DNA from: Desulfofustis sp. PB-SRB1
Lineage (GTDB): Bacteria > Desulfobacterota > Desulfobulbia > Desulfobulbales > Desulfocapsaceae
NCBI GenBank assembly: GCA_016722945.1
Contig: JAEQMT010000065.1
Coordinates: 1 to 64,000, forward strand
DNA: 64,000 nucleotides
Direction: 5' to 3'
In this document: one piece after another, positions 33,947 to 43,083 of the stretch
Numbering within the stretch: position 1 is the first letter of the stretch
How the letters are laid out: the number at the start of each line of letters is the position of its first letter
Translations under genes and position numbers: made by a program
Notes under the pieces: generated by a model
Database searches by the model: none
Told to the model about the DNA's origin: nothing
Seen by the model: only the letters and a program-made list of their open reading frames with translations

Positions 33947-34918
33947 ATGAGTTTTTCAACGATGCGCAACCTCATGCTGTTAAGTCTTGTCATGGTTGGC
34001 GTAATGAGCACACCAGTACTTGCCGAAGAGTATCCCGAGCGCCCCATTGAGGTGATCGTGGCATTCGGGCCGGGCGGCGGCACCGATGTTGCCGCCCGTA
34101 CTATTGAACCGTTTATTGAAAAATATCTTGATGAAGACCTGGTCATCATGAACAAACCAGGTGCCGGCGGTGAAGTGGGCTTTTCGCTGTTGGCGGCATC
34201 AAACCCTGATGGTTATACCATGGGATTCATCAACCTGCCCGCCATGTTTGCCTATTCGTATGCGCGAGAAACCCAATACAGCAGGGAAAGTTTCGCACCG
34301 ATCGCCAATCTGGTCTACGATCCGGGTATTTTCGCGGTCAGAGAGGGCTCGCAGATCACCACCCTTGAAGAGCTTATCGAATACGGTAAAAACAATCCCG
34401 GCGCTCTGCCCATCGGCACCAGTGGATCGGTCGGTTCCAGCGAGCATCTGGCAATTCTCCAGGTGGAAAGCAAAACCGGCGCCAAATTCAATCATGTCCC
34501 CTTCGGCAGCACCTCCACATTAAGAACAGCGCTGCTCGGCGGGCATGTTCCGGTTGCCGCTTTCAACCTGAGCGAGGCGGTGGAGTATCAAAATGAAGGG
34601 GCGATTATCATTCTCGGCGTCATGGACAGCCAGCGAAGTGATACCGCACCCAACGTGCCCACCTTCAAGGAAGTTGGCATCGATCTCATTTCCGGCTCAT
34701 CCCGTGGCCTTGCCTTCCCGGCAGACGTGCCCCCGGAAATTGTCGCCAAAGTCAGTGAAGCCGTGGCAAAGGCGATGGTTGATCCTGAGTATGTGGCAAA
34801 AGCCGAGCAGGCCGGTGTCCCGCTTTCATACATGGGCCCGGAAGAGTATGGTGAGTTTCTGAAAACCACCGATGAAGGATTGGCCGAGGCCTGGAAGAAC
34901 GACCCGTGGGTGAAGTAG
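33947..34918 (+). CDS. tctC: Tripartite tricarboxylate (TTT) transporter substrate-binding protein
   Basis: The periplasmic receptor of a TctABC uptake system. ATG 33947 is chosen because AAGGAGGAG precedes it and it starts a signal peptide (MRNLMLLSLVMVGVMSTPVLA, cleavage after ALA-like VLA near residue 26). The mature protein begins EEYPERPIEVIVAFGPGGGTDVAAR, the typical TctC/Bug start; KPGAGG and the DGYTMG loop follow. About 323 residues. The ligand is a small carboxylate or related compound but cannot be named. tctB, tctA, a HIT protein and a UroD-like protein follow in one direction. Confidence 0.93.
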   Translation: MSFSTMRNLMLLSLVMVGVMSTPVLAEEYPERPIEVIVAFGPGGGTDVAARTIEPFIEKYLDEDLVIMNKPGAGGEVGFSLLAASNPDGYTMGFINLPAMFAYSYARETQYSRESFAPIANLVYDPGIFAVREGSQITTLEELIEYGKNNPGALPIGTSGSVGSSEHLAILQVESKTGAKFNHVPFGSTSTLRTALLGGHVPVAAFNLSEAVEYQNEGAIIILGVMDSQRSDTAPNVPTFKEVGIDLISGSSRGLAFPADVPPEIVAKVSEAVAKAMVDPEYVAKAEQAGVPLSYMGPEEYGEFLKTTDEGLAEAWKNDPWVK

Positions 34919-34925
34919 CACCACA

Positions 34926-35016
34926 GCGGTACTAATTGTACCGCAAGAGGTTTAAACCCGCACTGATTCGAGGGACGGATTCAGGCTCAACCTATGCTGA
35001 ACCAGACTCCGTCCCT
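34926..35016 (+). other. Two hairpins between tctC and tctB
   Basis: GCGGTAC-TAATT-GTACCGC (34926-34944) is followed by a longer hairpin closed by AGGGACGGA (34971-34979) and TCCGTCCCT (35008-35016), with an inner TTCAG/CTGAA stem. Neither has a T tract. They may stabilise the tctC message so that the binding protein is made in excess over the permease. Confidence 0.6.
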
Positions 35017-35071
35017 GCCTCAGTACCCAGATAAAGTGTCACTATTTTCCACCTTGCGTAATTTCCCCATG

Positions 35072-35572
35072 TTTTCTTCCTATCAGAAAACTGAGATCGT
35101 CGTATGCATCTTCCTGCTTGGCTGCTGCCTGTTTGCCTTTATCTCGATCAGGCATCTTCCCACCGATGCCAAGATGTTTCCCAACCTCATCCTGGCGGTG
35201 ATGTCACTTTTTGTAGGCGTGGCACTGATTCGCGCCGTCATGGGAATCTCTCAAAAAACCCAGGGAGCTAAGGCTGCCGACTGGCATTTTTTTGCCAACC
35301 CGAAACGCTTTATCATCAGCGTTATCGTTTTTTCGATCTATCTGCTGTCTATTGAGTCGGTAGGATTTTTTACCTCCAGTGGATTGCTGATTATTTGCAT
35401 GGCAACCTTTGTCGGTTACAGAAACTACCTGCACCTCACCCTGTCACTTATAGGTTTTCTGGCCTTTGTTTACCTGGTTTTTATTCTTGTCTTTGAAAGG
35501 CCGCTGCCCAAAGAGTTTTTCCTCGCCGCTACCGACACCTGCCACATAGCCTTAGTGCGGTACCATGTTTGA
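35072..35572 (+). CDS. tctB: TTT transporter small membrane subunit TctB
   Basis: The small subunit with four predicted membrane helices: EIVVCIFLLGCCLFAFISI, FPNLILAVMSLFVGVALI, FIISVIVFSIYLLSIESVGFF and the long LTLSLIGFLAFVYLVFILVF. ATG 35072 places the first helix near the N-terminus as in the family; an earlier ATG at 34994 lies inside the intergenic hairpin. 166 residues. The gene overlaps tctA by 8 bp. TctB is poorly conserved in sequence, so the call rests on topology and position. Confidence 0.85.
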   Translation, partial: FSSYQKTEIVVCIFLLGCCLFAFISIRHLPTDAKMFPNLILAVMSLFVGVALIRAVMGISQKTQGAKAADWHFFANPKRFIISVIVFSIYLLSIESVGFFTSSGLLIICMATFVGYRNYLHLTLSLIGFLAFVYLVFILVFERPLPKEFFLAATDTCHIALVRYHV

Positions 35573-37082
35573 TTTTGTCGAACCGCTGTTCAATGCCCTG
35601 CCGCTCGTCTTTGAGCTGGAAAATCTCATCGGCATGGTTGTCGGGGTGACGGCGGGAATGATCGTCGGTTCCCTGCCCGGTTTAACCGCAACCCTTGCCA
35701 TTGCCGTCTTGATTCCTTTGACCTTTTCCCTGCAGCCCCTGGTGGCGCTGGGAATGATGGCGGGAATTTACAACGGCGCCATGTATGGTGGAGCGGTGCC
35801 CGCTATCCTGTTGAAAATTCCAGGCACTCCACCATCCATCGTCACCACCTTTGACGGTTATCCAATGGGCCAGCAGGGCCGAGCGGCATACGCCCTGAAG
35901 ATTGCCTGCTGGTCGTCTGCCATCGGCGGTGTGATCAGCGCCATATCGTTGATGCTCTTCGCCCCGCCTCTGGTTAAACTGACTCTTTTGTTCGGGCCGG
36001 CCGAATATTTCTGGGTAGCCATGTTCGGGCTCTCCAGCATTGCCATTTTATTGGGCAAGGACCCGGTAAAGGGCATCATTGCCGCCTGTCTTGGCCTGCT
36101 CTTTGGAACGGTCGGCTCAGACGTTGTTACCGGCCATCAGCGCCTGACCTGGGACTTTAAATACCTGATAGACGGCATCGATCTGCTGGTAATTCTCACC
36201 GGACTTTACGCCATACCACCCGCCATTCAAATGCTGGAAAAAGCGGTACTTAAGGGTTTCACGGCGGCAAGCCTGAAGCTCAATCCGGAAGATTCGATAC
36301 TAAACAATCTCAGCTCATTTATACCGGTCTGGCTCAGAGGCGGAATAATCGGTATCATTGTAGGGATTTTACCGGCCACCGGTGGTTCCATGGCCGCATT
36401 CATATCATACAACGAAACAAAACGGGTTTCCAAAGAGCCCCAGACATTCGGTGAAGGCAACCCACTGGGTGTTGCCGCGGCCGAATGTGGCAACAACGCG
36501 GATAATGCCGCGGCAATGATACCGGCGCTGGTGCTGGGAGTTCCCGGCAGCGGGGTCGCCGCGGTAATTCTGGCGGGGCTGCTGGTGCATGGGCTGCAAC
36601 CCGGCCCGAGCCTGTTTCGAGACACCCCGGACATTGTCTACGGATTCATGTGGCAGATGTTTTTTACTTCGATCTTGCTGATCGCTTTTGGCGGGCAGAT
36701 TGCCATCCGGCTGTTCGCCCAGGTCATGCGACTGCCGCAAACCCTGCTGGCGCCGATGATCCTGTGCCTTACCTTTGTTGGTATTTATTCGCTTGGCAAC
36801 AATATGTTCGAGGTATGGCTGATGTTTGGCTTCGGGTTGTTCGGCTACGTGTTGAACCGCCTTAATTTTCCCCTGGCGCCGATCGTTCTCGGCCTGATCC
36901 TTGGTGGGATGGCGGAACACAACCTCAGGCTCAGTCTCCTGCTCAGCCAGGGTGACTGGGGGAGCTTATTCCAGAACCGGCTTTCTCAGATCTTAATCGT
37001 CTTGACCCTCACCATCCTGTCAATGCCGCTGCTCGGCATGATACGAAGAAAGATAAAAAAACAATCAACCAGTGAAAGATGA
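35565..37082 (+). CDS. tctA: TTT transporter large membrane subunit TctA
   Basis: The main permease subunit, 505 residues with about 11-12 membrane helices. Family motifs are easy to see: GSLPGLTATLAIAVLIPLTF, GIYNGAMYGGAVPAILLKIPGTP, the AAAECGNNADNAAAMIPALVLGVPGSG signature and GLILGGMAEHNLR near the end. It overlaps tctB and ends within the ribosome-binding region of the next gene. It imports the TctC ligand with the ion gradient. Confidence 0.97.
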   Translation: MFDFVEPLFNALPLVFELENLIGMVVGVTAGMIVGSLPGLTATLAIAVLIPLTFSLQPLVALGMMAGIYNGAMYGGAVPAILLKIPGTPPSIVTTFDGYPMGQQGRAAYALKIACWSSAIGGVISAISLMLFAPPLVKLTLLFGPAEYFWVAMFGLSSIAILLGKDPVKGIIAACLGLLFGTVGSDVVTGHQRLTWDFKYLIDGIDLLVILTGLYAIPPAIQMLEKAVLKGFTAASLKLNPEDSILNNLSSFIPVWLRGGIIGIIVGILPATGGSMAAFISYNETKRVSKEPQTFGEGNPLGVAAAECGNNADNAAAMIPALVLGVPGSGVAAVILAGLLVHGLQPGPSLFRDTPDIVYGFMWQMFFTSILLIAFGGQIAIRLFAQVMRLPQTLLAPMILCLTFVGIYSLGNNMFEVWLMFGFGLFGYVLNRLNFPLAPIVLGLILGGMAEHNLRLSLLLSQGDWGSLFQNRLSQILIVLTLTILSMPLLGMIRRKIKKQSTSER

Positions 37083-37083
37083 T

Positions 37084-37524
37084 ATGAGAGCGCCTGAGAA
37101 GTTTACCCTTCATCAAAGATTAATCGATGCAACGGCACCACTGGGGCAGACGAACCTCTCTATCATCTTGATGATCAATGATCGCCGTTACCCATGGGTA
37201 CTGGTGGTTCCAAAACGAACAGGAGTAGAAGAGATATTTGCCCTGAACAGAGATGACCGAATTACCCTGATGGAAGAGATTTCCACTATTTCCCGGCACA
37301 TGACTACGAAATTCAACCCCTGCCGGATCAATATCGCCGATATCGGTAACCGGGTAGCGCAACTGCATATTCATATTGTCGCCCGCCAGCTCGATGACCC
37401 GGCCTGGCCAAAGGTCGTGTGGAGCAGAGAGCGGCTTGAGTACGAAGATATGGAAGGGCTTGCCGGGATGAATGAGGCACTTACAGAGGTTTGTTCCGCA
37501 CTGGACTCATTTATTCCGCACTAA
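37084..37524 (+). CDS. HIT family protein
   Basis: A 146-residue histidine-triad nucleotide hydrolase/transferase relative. The triad is QLHIHIVARQLDDPAWP, i.e. H-I-H-I-V rather than H-x-H-x-H, with a Gln/Asp region following; this variant is common among HIT proteins annotated as diadenosine tetraphosphate hydrolase-like. ATG 37084 lies two bases after the tctA stop (GTG 37072 is an alternative), so it is cotranslated with the transporter. The substrate is unknown; it may process an activated form of the imported compound. Confidence 0.85.
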   Translation: MRAPEKFTLHQRLIDATAPLGQTNLSIILMINDRRYPWVLVVPKRTGVEEIFALNRDDRITLMEEISTISRHMTTKFNPCRINIADIGNRVAQLHIHIVARQLDDPAWPKVVWSRERLEYEDMEGLAGMNEALTEVCSALDSFIPH

Positions 37525-37563
37525 CACCCTCTTTTTGCTACCCCGGTTACCAAACGCTCAACG

Positions 37564-38547
37564 ATGTTCTACAGTGAGTACATTTGCAAGGCTTTGCGGG
37601 TTTCTGATCCAACAAGACCACTCTTTTCTTTCTGGACGCACTTTCCCAACGATGATCTCAACGCCCGTATACTTGCCGATGCATCGCTGGATTTTTGCCG
37701 CACGTATCGGCCTGATTTTTTAAAGACGATGCCAAACGGGATGTATGGTGTGGAGGATTATGGATGCGAAATCGATTACTCAGGTATTTCCCAGGGTGGT
37801 GTGGCAACTATTGAGTTCACCCCATTTTCAGAAGTTGAAGATTGGGCCGGAATTGAGGAGGTACATCTGGGCCGTGGCGCCCTGAGACGTGAGCTTGATT
37901 CGCTCAGTTACATTCTTGCTGAAATCGGCGCCGTCCCGGTGATTTTCACCGTATTCAGCCCTATGACGATTGCCGGTAAATTATCAAAAGGCAAGATATA
38001 CCATCAGATACGCACCGGAACAGAGTTAGAGCTCATCCATCGCGCCCTCGCCCTGATCGCCGCGGACGTCGCCGCATTGTCCAGGGAGGCCATAAGATTG
38101 GGCGCAACAGGGATATTCTTTGCCCATCAGGACACCGATCGGAGCAAGGTGGATGCAGATATTTTTTCAGACTTTGTTGTTCCCTATGACTATGAGGCAC
38201 TTGCCGGGGCACGGGACGGCAGGTTCAACATCCTGCACCTGCATGGCGATTCACCTCGCTTTATCGAGATGGCACACTACCCGGTACACGCGATAAACTG
38301 GCATGCCTGGGAAACACTACCCACTGTCTCGGCAGCGGCAACCATAACCGACAAATGTCTGGTGGGTGGGATCAACCGATGGTCGATTACCAATGATGAT
38401 CGGGATGAGATAAAAAGACAGATCGATGATACACTTGCCTTATCCGGCGGAAAAAATGTCATAATCACACCAGGATGCACGATACGGCACCCCTGTAACA
38501 AAGACGTCCTCGCCTTTATTCGCGATTATCTTCTCACCAATCCATAA
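37564..38547 (+). CDS. Uroporphyrinogen decarboxylase (UroD) superfamily protein
   Basis: 327 residues with the UroD/MtaA-like TIM-barrel pattern: VPVIFTVFSPMTIAGKL (about 124-140), GATGIFFAHQ (180-189), a FNILHLHGDSPRFIE segment and GGINRW near 268. It lacks the substrate-contact motif of true HemE. The corrinoid methyltransferases MtaA/CmuA use H-x-C; here the position reads His225-Leu-His227, and Cys305 (TPGCTIRHPC) is the likeliest further ligand. Thus it could be a methyltransferase-type or decarboxylase-type enzyme on the transported compound. It follows the HIT gene by 39 bp. Confidence 0.8.
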   Translation: MFYSEYICKALRVSDPTRPLFSFWTHFPNDDLNARILADASLDFCRTYRPDFLKTMPNGMYGVEDYGCEIDYSGISQGGVATIEFTPFSEVEDWAGIEEVHLGRGALRRELDSLSYILAEIGAVPVIFTVFSPMTIAGKLSKGKIYHQIRTGTELELIHRALALIAADVAALSREAIRLGATGIFFAHQDTDRSKVDADIFSDFVVPYDYEALAGARDGRFNILHLHGDSPRFIEMAHYPVHAINWHAWETLPTVSAAATITDKCLVGGINRWSITNDDRDEIKRQIDDTLALSGGKNVIITPGCTIRHPCNKDVLAFIRDYLLTNP

Positions 38548-38739
38548 GCAAACCTACCAAAGGGGGGTCGAAGCCCTCACGTTTGCGCGGTAGCCCGAAT
38601 TTCTTAAATACGATTCGATTCCCGGTACATTAGTTTCACAACTCAATCCTGTGCAATAATTATGATCCTTTGACAGCACGGGCCGATCAGTCATCGCAAT
38701 GCGTGGTTTTGATGTTATTGTCTGCTCCATACTATTTTC

Positions 38740-40590
38740 GTGACCACCAATTCTTCACCTTTTATATGGAACCATTACCCCGTGCAGCGTGTTGCCCAGC
38801 AGCGATCTACTTCCGCCGAAACCAGATCATCTGAGACCACCACCCCGCTCTCATCGCTGTTGCCCCTGCTTGTCCCGCAGTTCAAGCGCCACCGGGTGCG
38901 GCTCGCGGTGGGGTTTGCCGCTCTGTTGATCGTTGATCTGTTACAGTTGTCCATCCCGCAATTGCTGAAACGGGGGATCGACGGGCTCAGCGCCGGTACC
39001 GCCACCCCATCCATGCTGGCACTTCTCGGGCTGGCCATCGTGGCGATTGCGGTTCTGGTGGTGCTGCTTCGTTTTGTCTGGCGGACCTTGATCATCGGCT
39101 TTTCCCGTTATCTCGAACGCGCTCTGCGCAACCGGGTATTCAGCCATATCCTCACCATGGATCAGCATTTCTTTTCAAGCCGTTCCACCGGCTCGATTAT
39201 GGCCCATGTCACCAACGATCTTACCGCTGTTCAGATGGCCTGCGGGATGGGCATGGTTGCCGCCGCCGATGCCCTGGTCATGTCGGTGGCAGCGATCGGC
39301 TTTATGCTCTATATCAGTCCTTCTCTGACCTTTTTCGCGCTGTTGCCCATGCCGATCCTGGCCATTGCCACGAGGGTGCTCTCGGCCCAGCTGCACCACC
39401 GGTTCAACACGGTTCAGGAACAGTTTGGGGTACTCACCGAATTTGCCCGCTCGGCCCTAGTTGCGGTCAAACTGAGCAAGGCCTACACCCTGGAGCGTCT
39501 GCAGACCGGCGAGTTCGACAAGATGGGCCGTACCTATGTCGACGCCAACATCAAGGTAGCCAGGATTCAGGGGGTGCTTTTTCCCGCCGCCACCCTGATC
39601 GGCAATATGGGTCTGCTGGCCATCGTCGTGTTCGGCGGCCGCCTGGCCATCGATGAAACAATCAGCATGGGTGATTTCGTCGCCTTTATCACCTATCTGC
39701 AGATGCTTATCTGGCCGATGATGGCGGTGGGCTGGGTGGCCAATCTCTTCCAGCGGGGCGCCACCTCGCTCAGACGTATTTATCTCCTGCTGGATGCCGA
39801 ACCGCTGTTGCCGGATCACCAGGAAAATACCGTGAGCCACATAACCGCACCCTCCTTCACCTTACAAGGGCTCAGTTTTACCTATCCCGGTACCTCCAGC
39901 CCACAATTGGAAGATATCTCCATCGAGGTCAGCCAGGGCTTGATCGTTGGCATCGCCGGGCGCACCGGCAGTGGCAAATCGACCTTCTGCAAGATTCTTG
40001 TTCGCCTTCATGATATTGCCGACGGCGCTTATCACTTCGGCGGCATCGATGTCAACCAGTTGCCCCTGGACGAAGTCCGTAACCGCATCGCCTACGTCAG
40101 CCAGGAGCCGGTGTTGTTCTCCGACACCATCGGCGCCAATATCAGTTTCGGTAGAGCAGATGCGAACAGCAGTGAGATCGAGCAGGCGGCCCGCGATGCG
40201 GTGCTGCATGATGATATTATGGGCTTTGACAACGGCTACCAGACCATTATCGGCGAGCGCGGCGTCACCCTGTCCGGCGGCCAGCGCCAGCGCCTTGCCC
40301 TGGCCCGCGCCCTGCTCAGCGACCGACCGGTGCTGGTTATCGATGACGGCCTCTCGGCGGTAGACACCCAGACCGAACATCGTATCCTCGCCACCCTGCG
40401 CGAGCGCTTTAATGAGAAAACGGTATTTATCGTCTCCAACCGCATTAAATTGCTGTCAATGACCGATATCATCTTGATTTTTGATCGTGGCCGACTGGTC
40501 AATTCCGGCAGCCATGAGGAGTTGCTGGCAGCCAACGATTTTTATCGGGCCATGCATGAAAAACAGATGAACAGCGAGCCGCGGGACTGA
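38740..40590 (+). CDS. Heterodimeric ABC exporter, degenerate-site subunit
   Basis: 616 residues: a six-helix exporter domain (about 45-330) and a nucleotide-binding domain. Walker A is GRTGSGKST (about 406-414) and the signature is the canonical LSGGQ (about 511). Two catalytic residues are changed: Walker B reads VLVIDDGLSAVD with Asp for the catalytic Glu, and the switch His is Asn (IVSNRIKLL). This is the pattern of the degenerate half of TM287/288-type and MdlAB-like exporters. GTG 38740 is the only good start before the first helix. The partner gene starts two bases after its stop. Confidence 0.92.
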   Translation: MTTNSSPFIWNHYPVQRVAQQRSTSAETRSSETTTPLSSLLPLLVPQFKRHRVRLAVGFAALLIVDLLQLSIPQLLKRGIDGLSAGTATPSMLALLGLAIVAIAVLVVLLRFVWRTLIIGFSRYLERALRNRVFSHILTMDQHFFSSRSTGSIMAHVTNDLTAVQMACGMGMVAAADALVMSVAAIGFMLYISPSLTFFALLPMPILAIATRVLSAQLHHRFNTVQEQFGVLTEFARSALVAVKLSKAYTLERLQTGEFDKMGRTYVDANIKVARIQGVLFPAATLIGNMGLLAIVVFGGRLAIDETISMGDFVAFITYLQMLIWPMMAVGWVANLFQRGATSLRRIYLLLDAEPLLPDHQENTVSHITAPSFTLQGLSFTYPGTSSPQLEDISIEVSQGLIVGIAGRTGSGKSTFCKILVRLHDIADGAYHFGGIDVNQLPLDEVRNRIAYVSQEPVLFSDTIGANISFGRADANSSEIEQAARDAVLHDDIMGFDNGYQTIIGERGVTLSGGQRQRLALARALLSDRPVLVIDDGLSAVDTQTEHRILATLRERFNEKTVFIVSNRIKLLSMTDIILIFDRGRLVNSGSHEELLAANDFYRAMHEKQMNSEPRD

Positions 40591-40591
40591 G

Positions 40592-42406
40592 ATGCGCGAT
40601 TTCGGCTACTCGGAAAAAGGCCAAAGCGTCACCGTCGCCGATCTTGCCCTGTGGCGTCGGATTCTGCGCTACAGTGCCGACTACCGGCTTCCCATCGGCG
40701 TTGCGGTTATTCTGTCGCTGGGCGTCACCGGCGCCACCCTGGGGCTGCCGTATCTGCTCAAAACCGCCATTGACGGCTATATCACCGCCGATCAGCTTGC
40801 CATGGAGCAGCGGCTTGCCGGCATCACCACCATCGGTTTATGGTTCGCGGCGCTCATTGCGGTCAATTTCCTGCTCATGTTTACCCAGGTGGTACTGCTG
40901 GAATGGGTTGGCCAATCAGTTATGCACCGGATTCGCCAGGAACTCTTCGCCCATATCGTTAACCTTGATCTTTCCTTTCTCACCCGACAGCCGGTGGGAC
41001 GGCTGGTAACCAGGCTCACCAACGACGTGCAGAATATGCATGAGATGTTCACCTCGGTGCTGGTTACGCTGTTTAACGATATATTGCGGATATTCGGCAT
41101 CCTGATCGTGCTGCTGGTGCTCAATAGTAAGCTGGGGGGCATCATGAGCCTCTATGTGCCCCTGGCTTTTGTGATGACCTGGGTATTCTCGCAGATGGCG
41201 CGGGAGAAGTTTCGTGCTATCAGGGCGCAACTTTCGCGTATCAACACCTATATTCAGGAATCGGTGTCGGGTATCGCCATCATCCAGCTCTTTAACGCAC
41301 AGTCGCGTTTTGCCCGCGATTTTCTGAATTTAAGCGATGAGTATTTACGCCGAACCCTCAGCCAGATTCGTCTGTTTGCCGCATTCATGCCGCTTTCCGA
41401 ACTGCTCAGCACGACGGCAATAGCTATTATCCTCTGGTTCGGCGGCAGCCTTATCCTGAAAAACCAGCTCACTATCGGTGAACTGGTTGCCTTTCTTGCC
41501 TATATGCGGCTGTTTTTTCAGCCGCTGCGGGAGTTGTCGCAAAAATACTCCATCGTCCAGTCGGCGCTGGCCTCAGCCGAGCGCATCTTTGCCATGCTCG
41601 ATGTGAAACCGCTTATCGTCGATCCACCCCGCCCGCAACACCTAAAAGAAATCGCCGGGCGGATAGAATTTGCCGAAGTGCGCTTTTCCTACGACGGCAC
41701 AACCCCTATTCTAGATTGCGTGTCGCTCACCGTTGAGCCGGGCGAGACGGTGGCCATCGTCGGCGCCACCGGTTCGGGAAAAACCACCCTGATCAATCTG
41801 CTGCTGCGCTTTTACGAACCGCAAAAGGGGCGCATTTCTATCGACGGCGTCACCATTGACCAGCTGCCGCTGGCTGAACTTCGCGGCCATGTCGGAGTAA
41901 TTCTCCAGGACGTCTTCATTCTCAAAGACACCCTGCTTGCTAACATCGTCTTAGACAGTGGCCGCGGCCGCGACGAAGTCCGCACCATTTTGCGACACAC
42001 CGGTATCGACCGCTTCGTTCGGCGTCTTCCCGATGGGCTCGATACCATCATCGGCGAGGCCGGCCGAGAACTCTCCACCGGTGAAAAGCAGCTCCTCTCC
42101 TTTGCCCGGGCACTGTGCCGCAATCCCCCCATTCTGGTGCTTGATGAAGCCACCGCCTCCATCGATTCGGAATCGGAATCAATCCTCGAAGAGGCAATAG
42201 CCACCAGCTTTGCCGACCGCACCTCCATTGTTATCGCACACCGTCTCTCCACCATCCGCCGGGCCGACCACATCATTGTCATGGAACAGGGAGTTATCGT
42301 CGAAGCCGGCCCCCACGAACAACTCATGGTGAACCGGGGCCGCTACGCTGAGCTGATCGAACTTGACCTGCATAACGATCGGCCAAAAACCATCGCAACC
42401 AGCTGA
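40592..42406 (+). CDS. Heterodimeric ABC exporter, catalytic-site subunit
   Basis: 604 residues with an exporter membrane domain and a nucleotide-binding domain. Walker A GATGSGKTT (about 391), Walker B PILVLDEATASID with the catalytic Glu, and the switch His in IVIAHRLST are all normal. The signature, however, reads ELSTGEKQ instead of LSGGQ. Paired with the upstream subunit, this gives one canonical ATP site (this Walker motifs plus the partner LSGGQ) and one degenerate site. Likely substrates are lipids, peptides or drugs; nothing nearby specifies one. Confidence 0.93.
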   Translation: MRDFGYSEKGQSVTVADLALWRRILRYSADYRLPIGVAVILSLGVTGATLGLPYLLKTAIDGYITADQLAMEQRLAGITTIGLWFAALIAVNFLLMFTQVVLLEWVGQSVMHRIRQELFAHIVNLDLSFLTRQPVGRLVTRLTNDVQNMHEMFTSVLVTLFNDILRIFGILIVLLVLNSKLGGIMSLYVPLAFVMTWVFSQMAREKFRAIRAQLSRINTYIQESVSGIAIIQLFNAQSRFARDFLNLSDEYLRRTLSQIRLFAAFMPLSELLSTTAIAIILWFGGSLILKNQLTIGELVAFLAYMRLFFQPLRELSQKYSIVQSALASAERIFAMLDVKPLIVDPPRPQHLKEIAGRIEFAEVRFSYDGTTPILDCVSLTVEPGETVAIVGATGSGKTTLINLLLRFYEPQKGRISIDGVTIDQLPLAELRGHVGVILQDVFILKDTLLANIVLDSGRGRDEVRTILRHTGIDRFVRRLPDGLDTIIGEAGRELSTGEKQLLSFARALCRNPPILVLDEATASIDSESESILEEAIATSFADRTSIVIAHRLSTIRRADHIIVMEQGVIVEAGPHEQLMVNRGRYAELIELDLHNDRPKTIATS

Positions 42407-42419
42407 GCAAGCACCACAT

Positions 42420-43055
42420 CTACCTTCTCAGCAGGGCACTCATAATGGCGGCGGAGGTCAGGGTTACCGCCCCCATACGGTTAAGCAGACACCGGTTGGC
42501 GGGGCGGGTGAGCAGATGAGAAAAGGTTCCGGCGCTCATCGCATAAGCGCCGCAATTGATTGCCGCCAGTATTAAAAAGCTCACGCCAAGAATTACCAGT
42601 TGCGGCGCCACCTGCCGTTCAGGGCTGATAAACTGGGGAAGAAAGGCAATAAAAAAAGTGATACTTTTGGGATTAAGGGCAGTGACCACAAAGGCATCAC
42701 GAGCCAGGTTGAGCCGCTCTTTGTCTGGGTACTCATTGCCATCTCTGGCAGCGTTATCCCGGCGCCACATGCGCACCGCCAGACATAACAGATAGCCGAC
42801 ACCGAGCCATTTCAGCAGGCTGAAAAGCGTCGCCGAGGTCGCCAGCACCGCTCCCACGCCCAGCAGCGAAGCGGACAAGGCGACAGCATCACCCAGCACC
42901 ACGCCAATCACCAGCGGCGCCACCGACCGGCGCCCATGGCGAGCGGCCTGGCCGATCACCAGTAAAATAGTGGGCCCCGGTATTACCAGCAGCACCGAAG
43001 CAGCCACCACAAAGGCCAACCATACGTGCAGCTCAATCAAGAACCAATGCTCCAA
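42420..43055 (-). CDS. LysE/RhtB family amino acid exporter
   Basis: A 211-residue membrane protein with six predicted helices. The N-terminal VIPGPTILLVIGQAARHGRR corresponds to the conserved PGP motif followed by G-R-R of the family. The middle contains ALNPKSITFFIAFLPQFI, the second family signature. It would export amino acids or derivatives such as homoserine lactones. It is convergent with the ABC exporter genes and lies just downstream of dctM on the same strand, with 28 bp between them. Confidence 0.9.
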   Translation of the reverse strand: MEHWFLIELHVWLAFVVAASVLLVIPGPTILLVIGQAARHGRRSVAPLVIGVVLGDAVALSASLLGVGAVLATSATLFSLLKWLGVGYLLCLAVRMWRRDNAARDGNEYPDKERLNLARDAFVVTALNPKSITFFIAFLPQFISPERQVAPQLVILGVSFLILAAINCGAYAMSAGTFSHLLTRPANRCLLNRMGAVTLTSAAIMSALLRR

Positions 43056-43083
43056 TTATCAGGGGAAGCATGCTTGAGAGACA

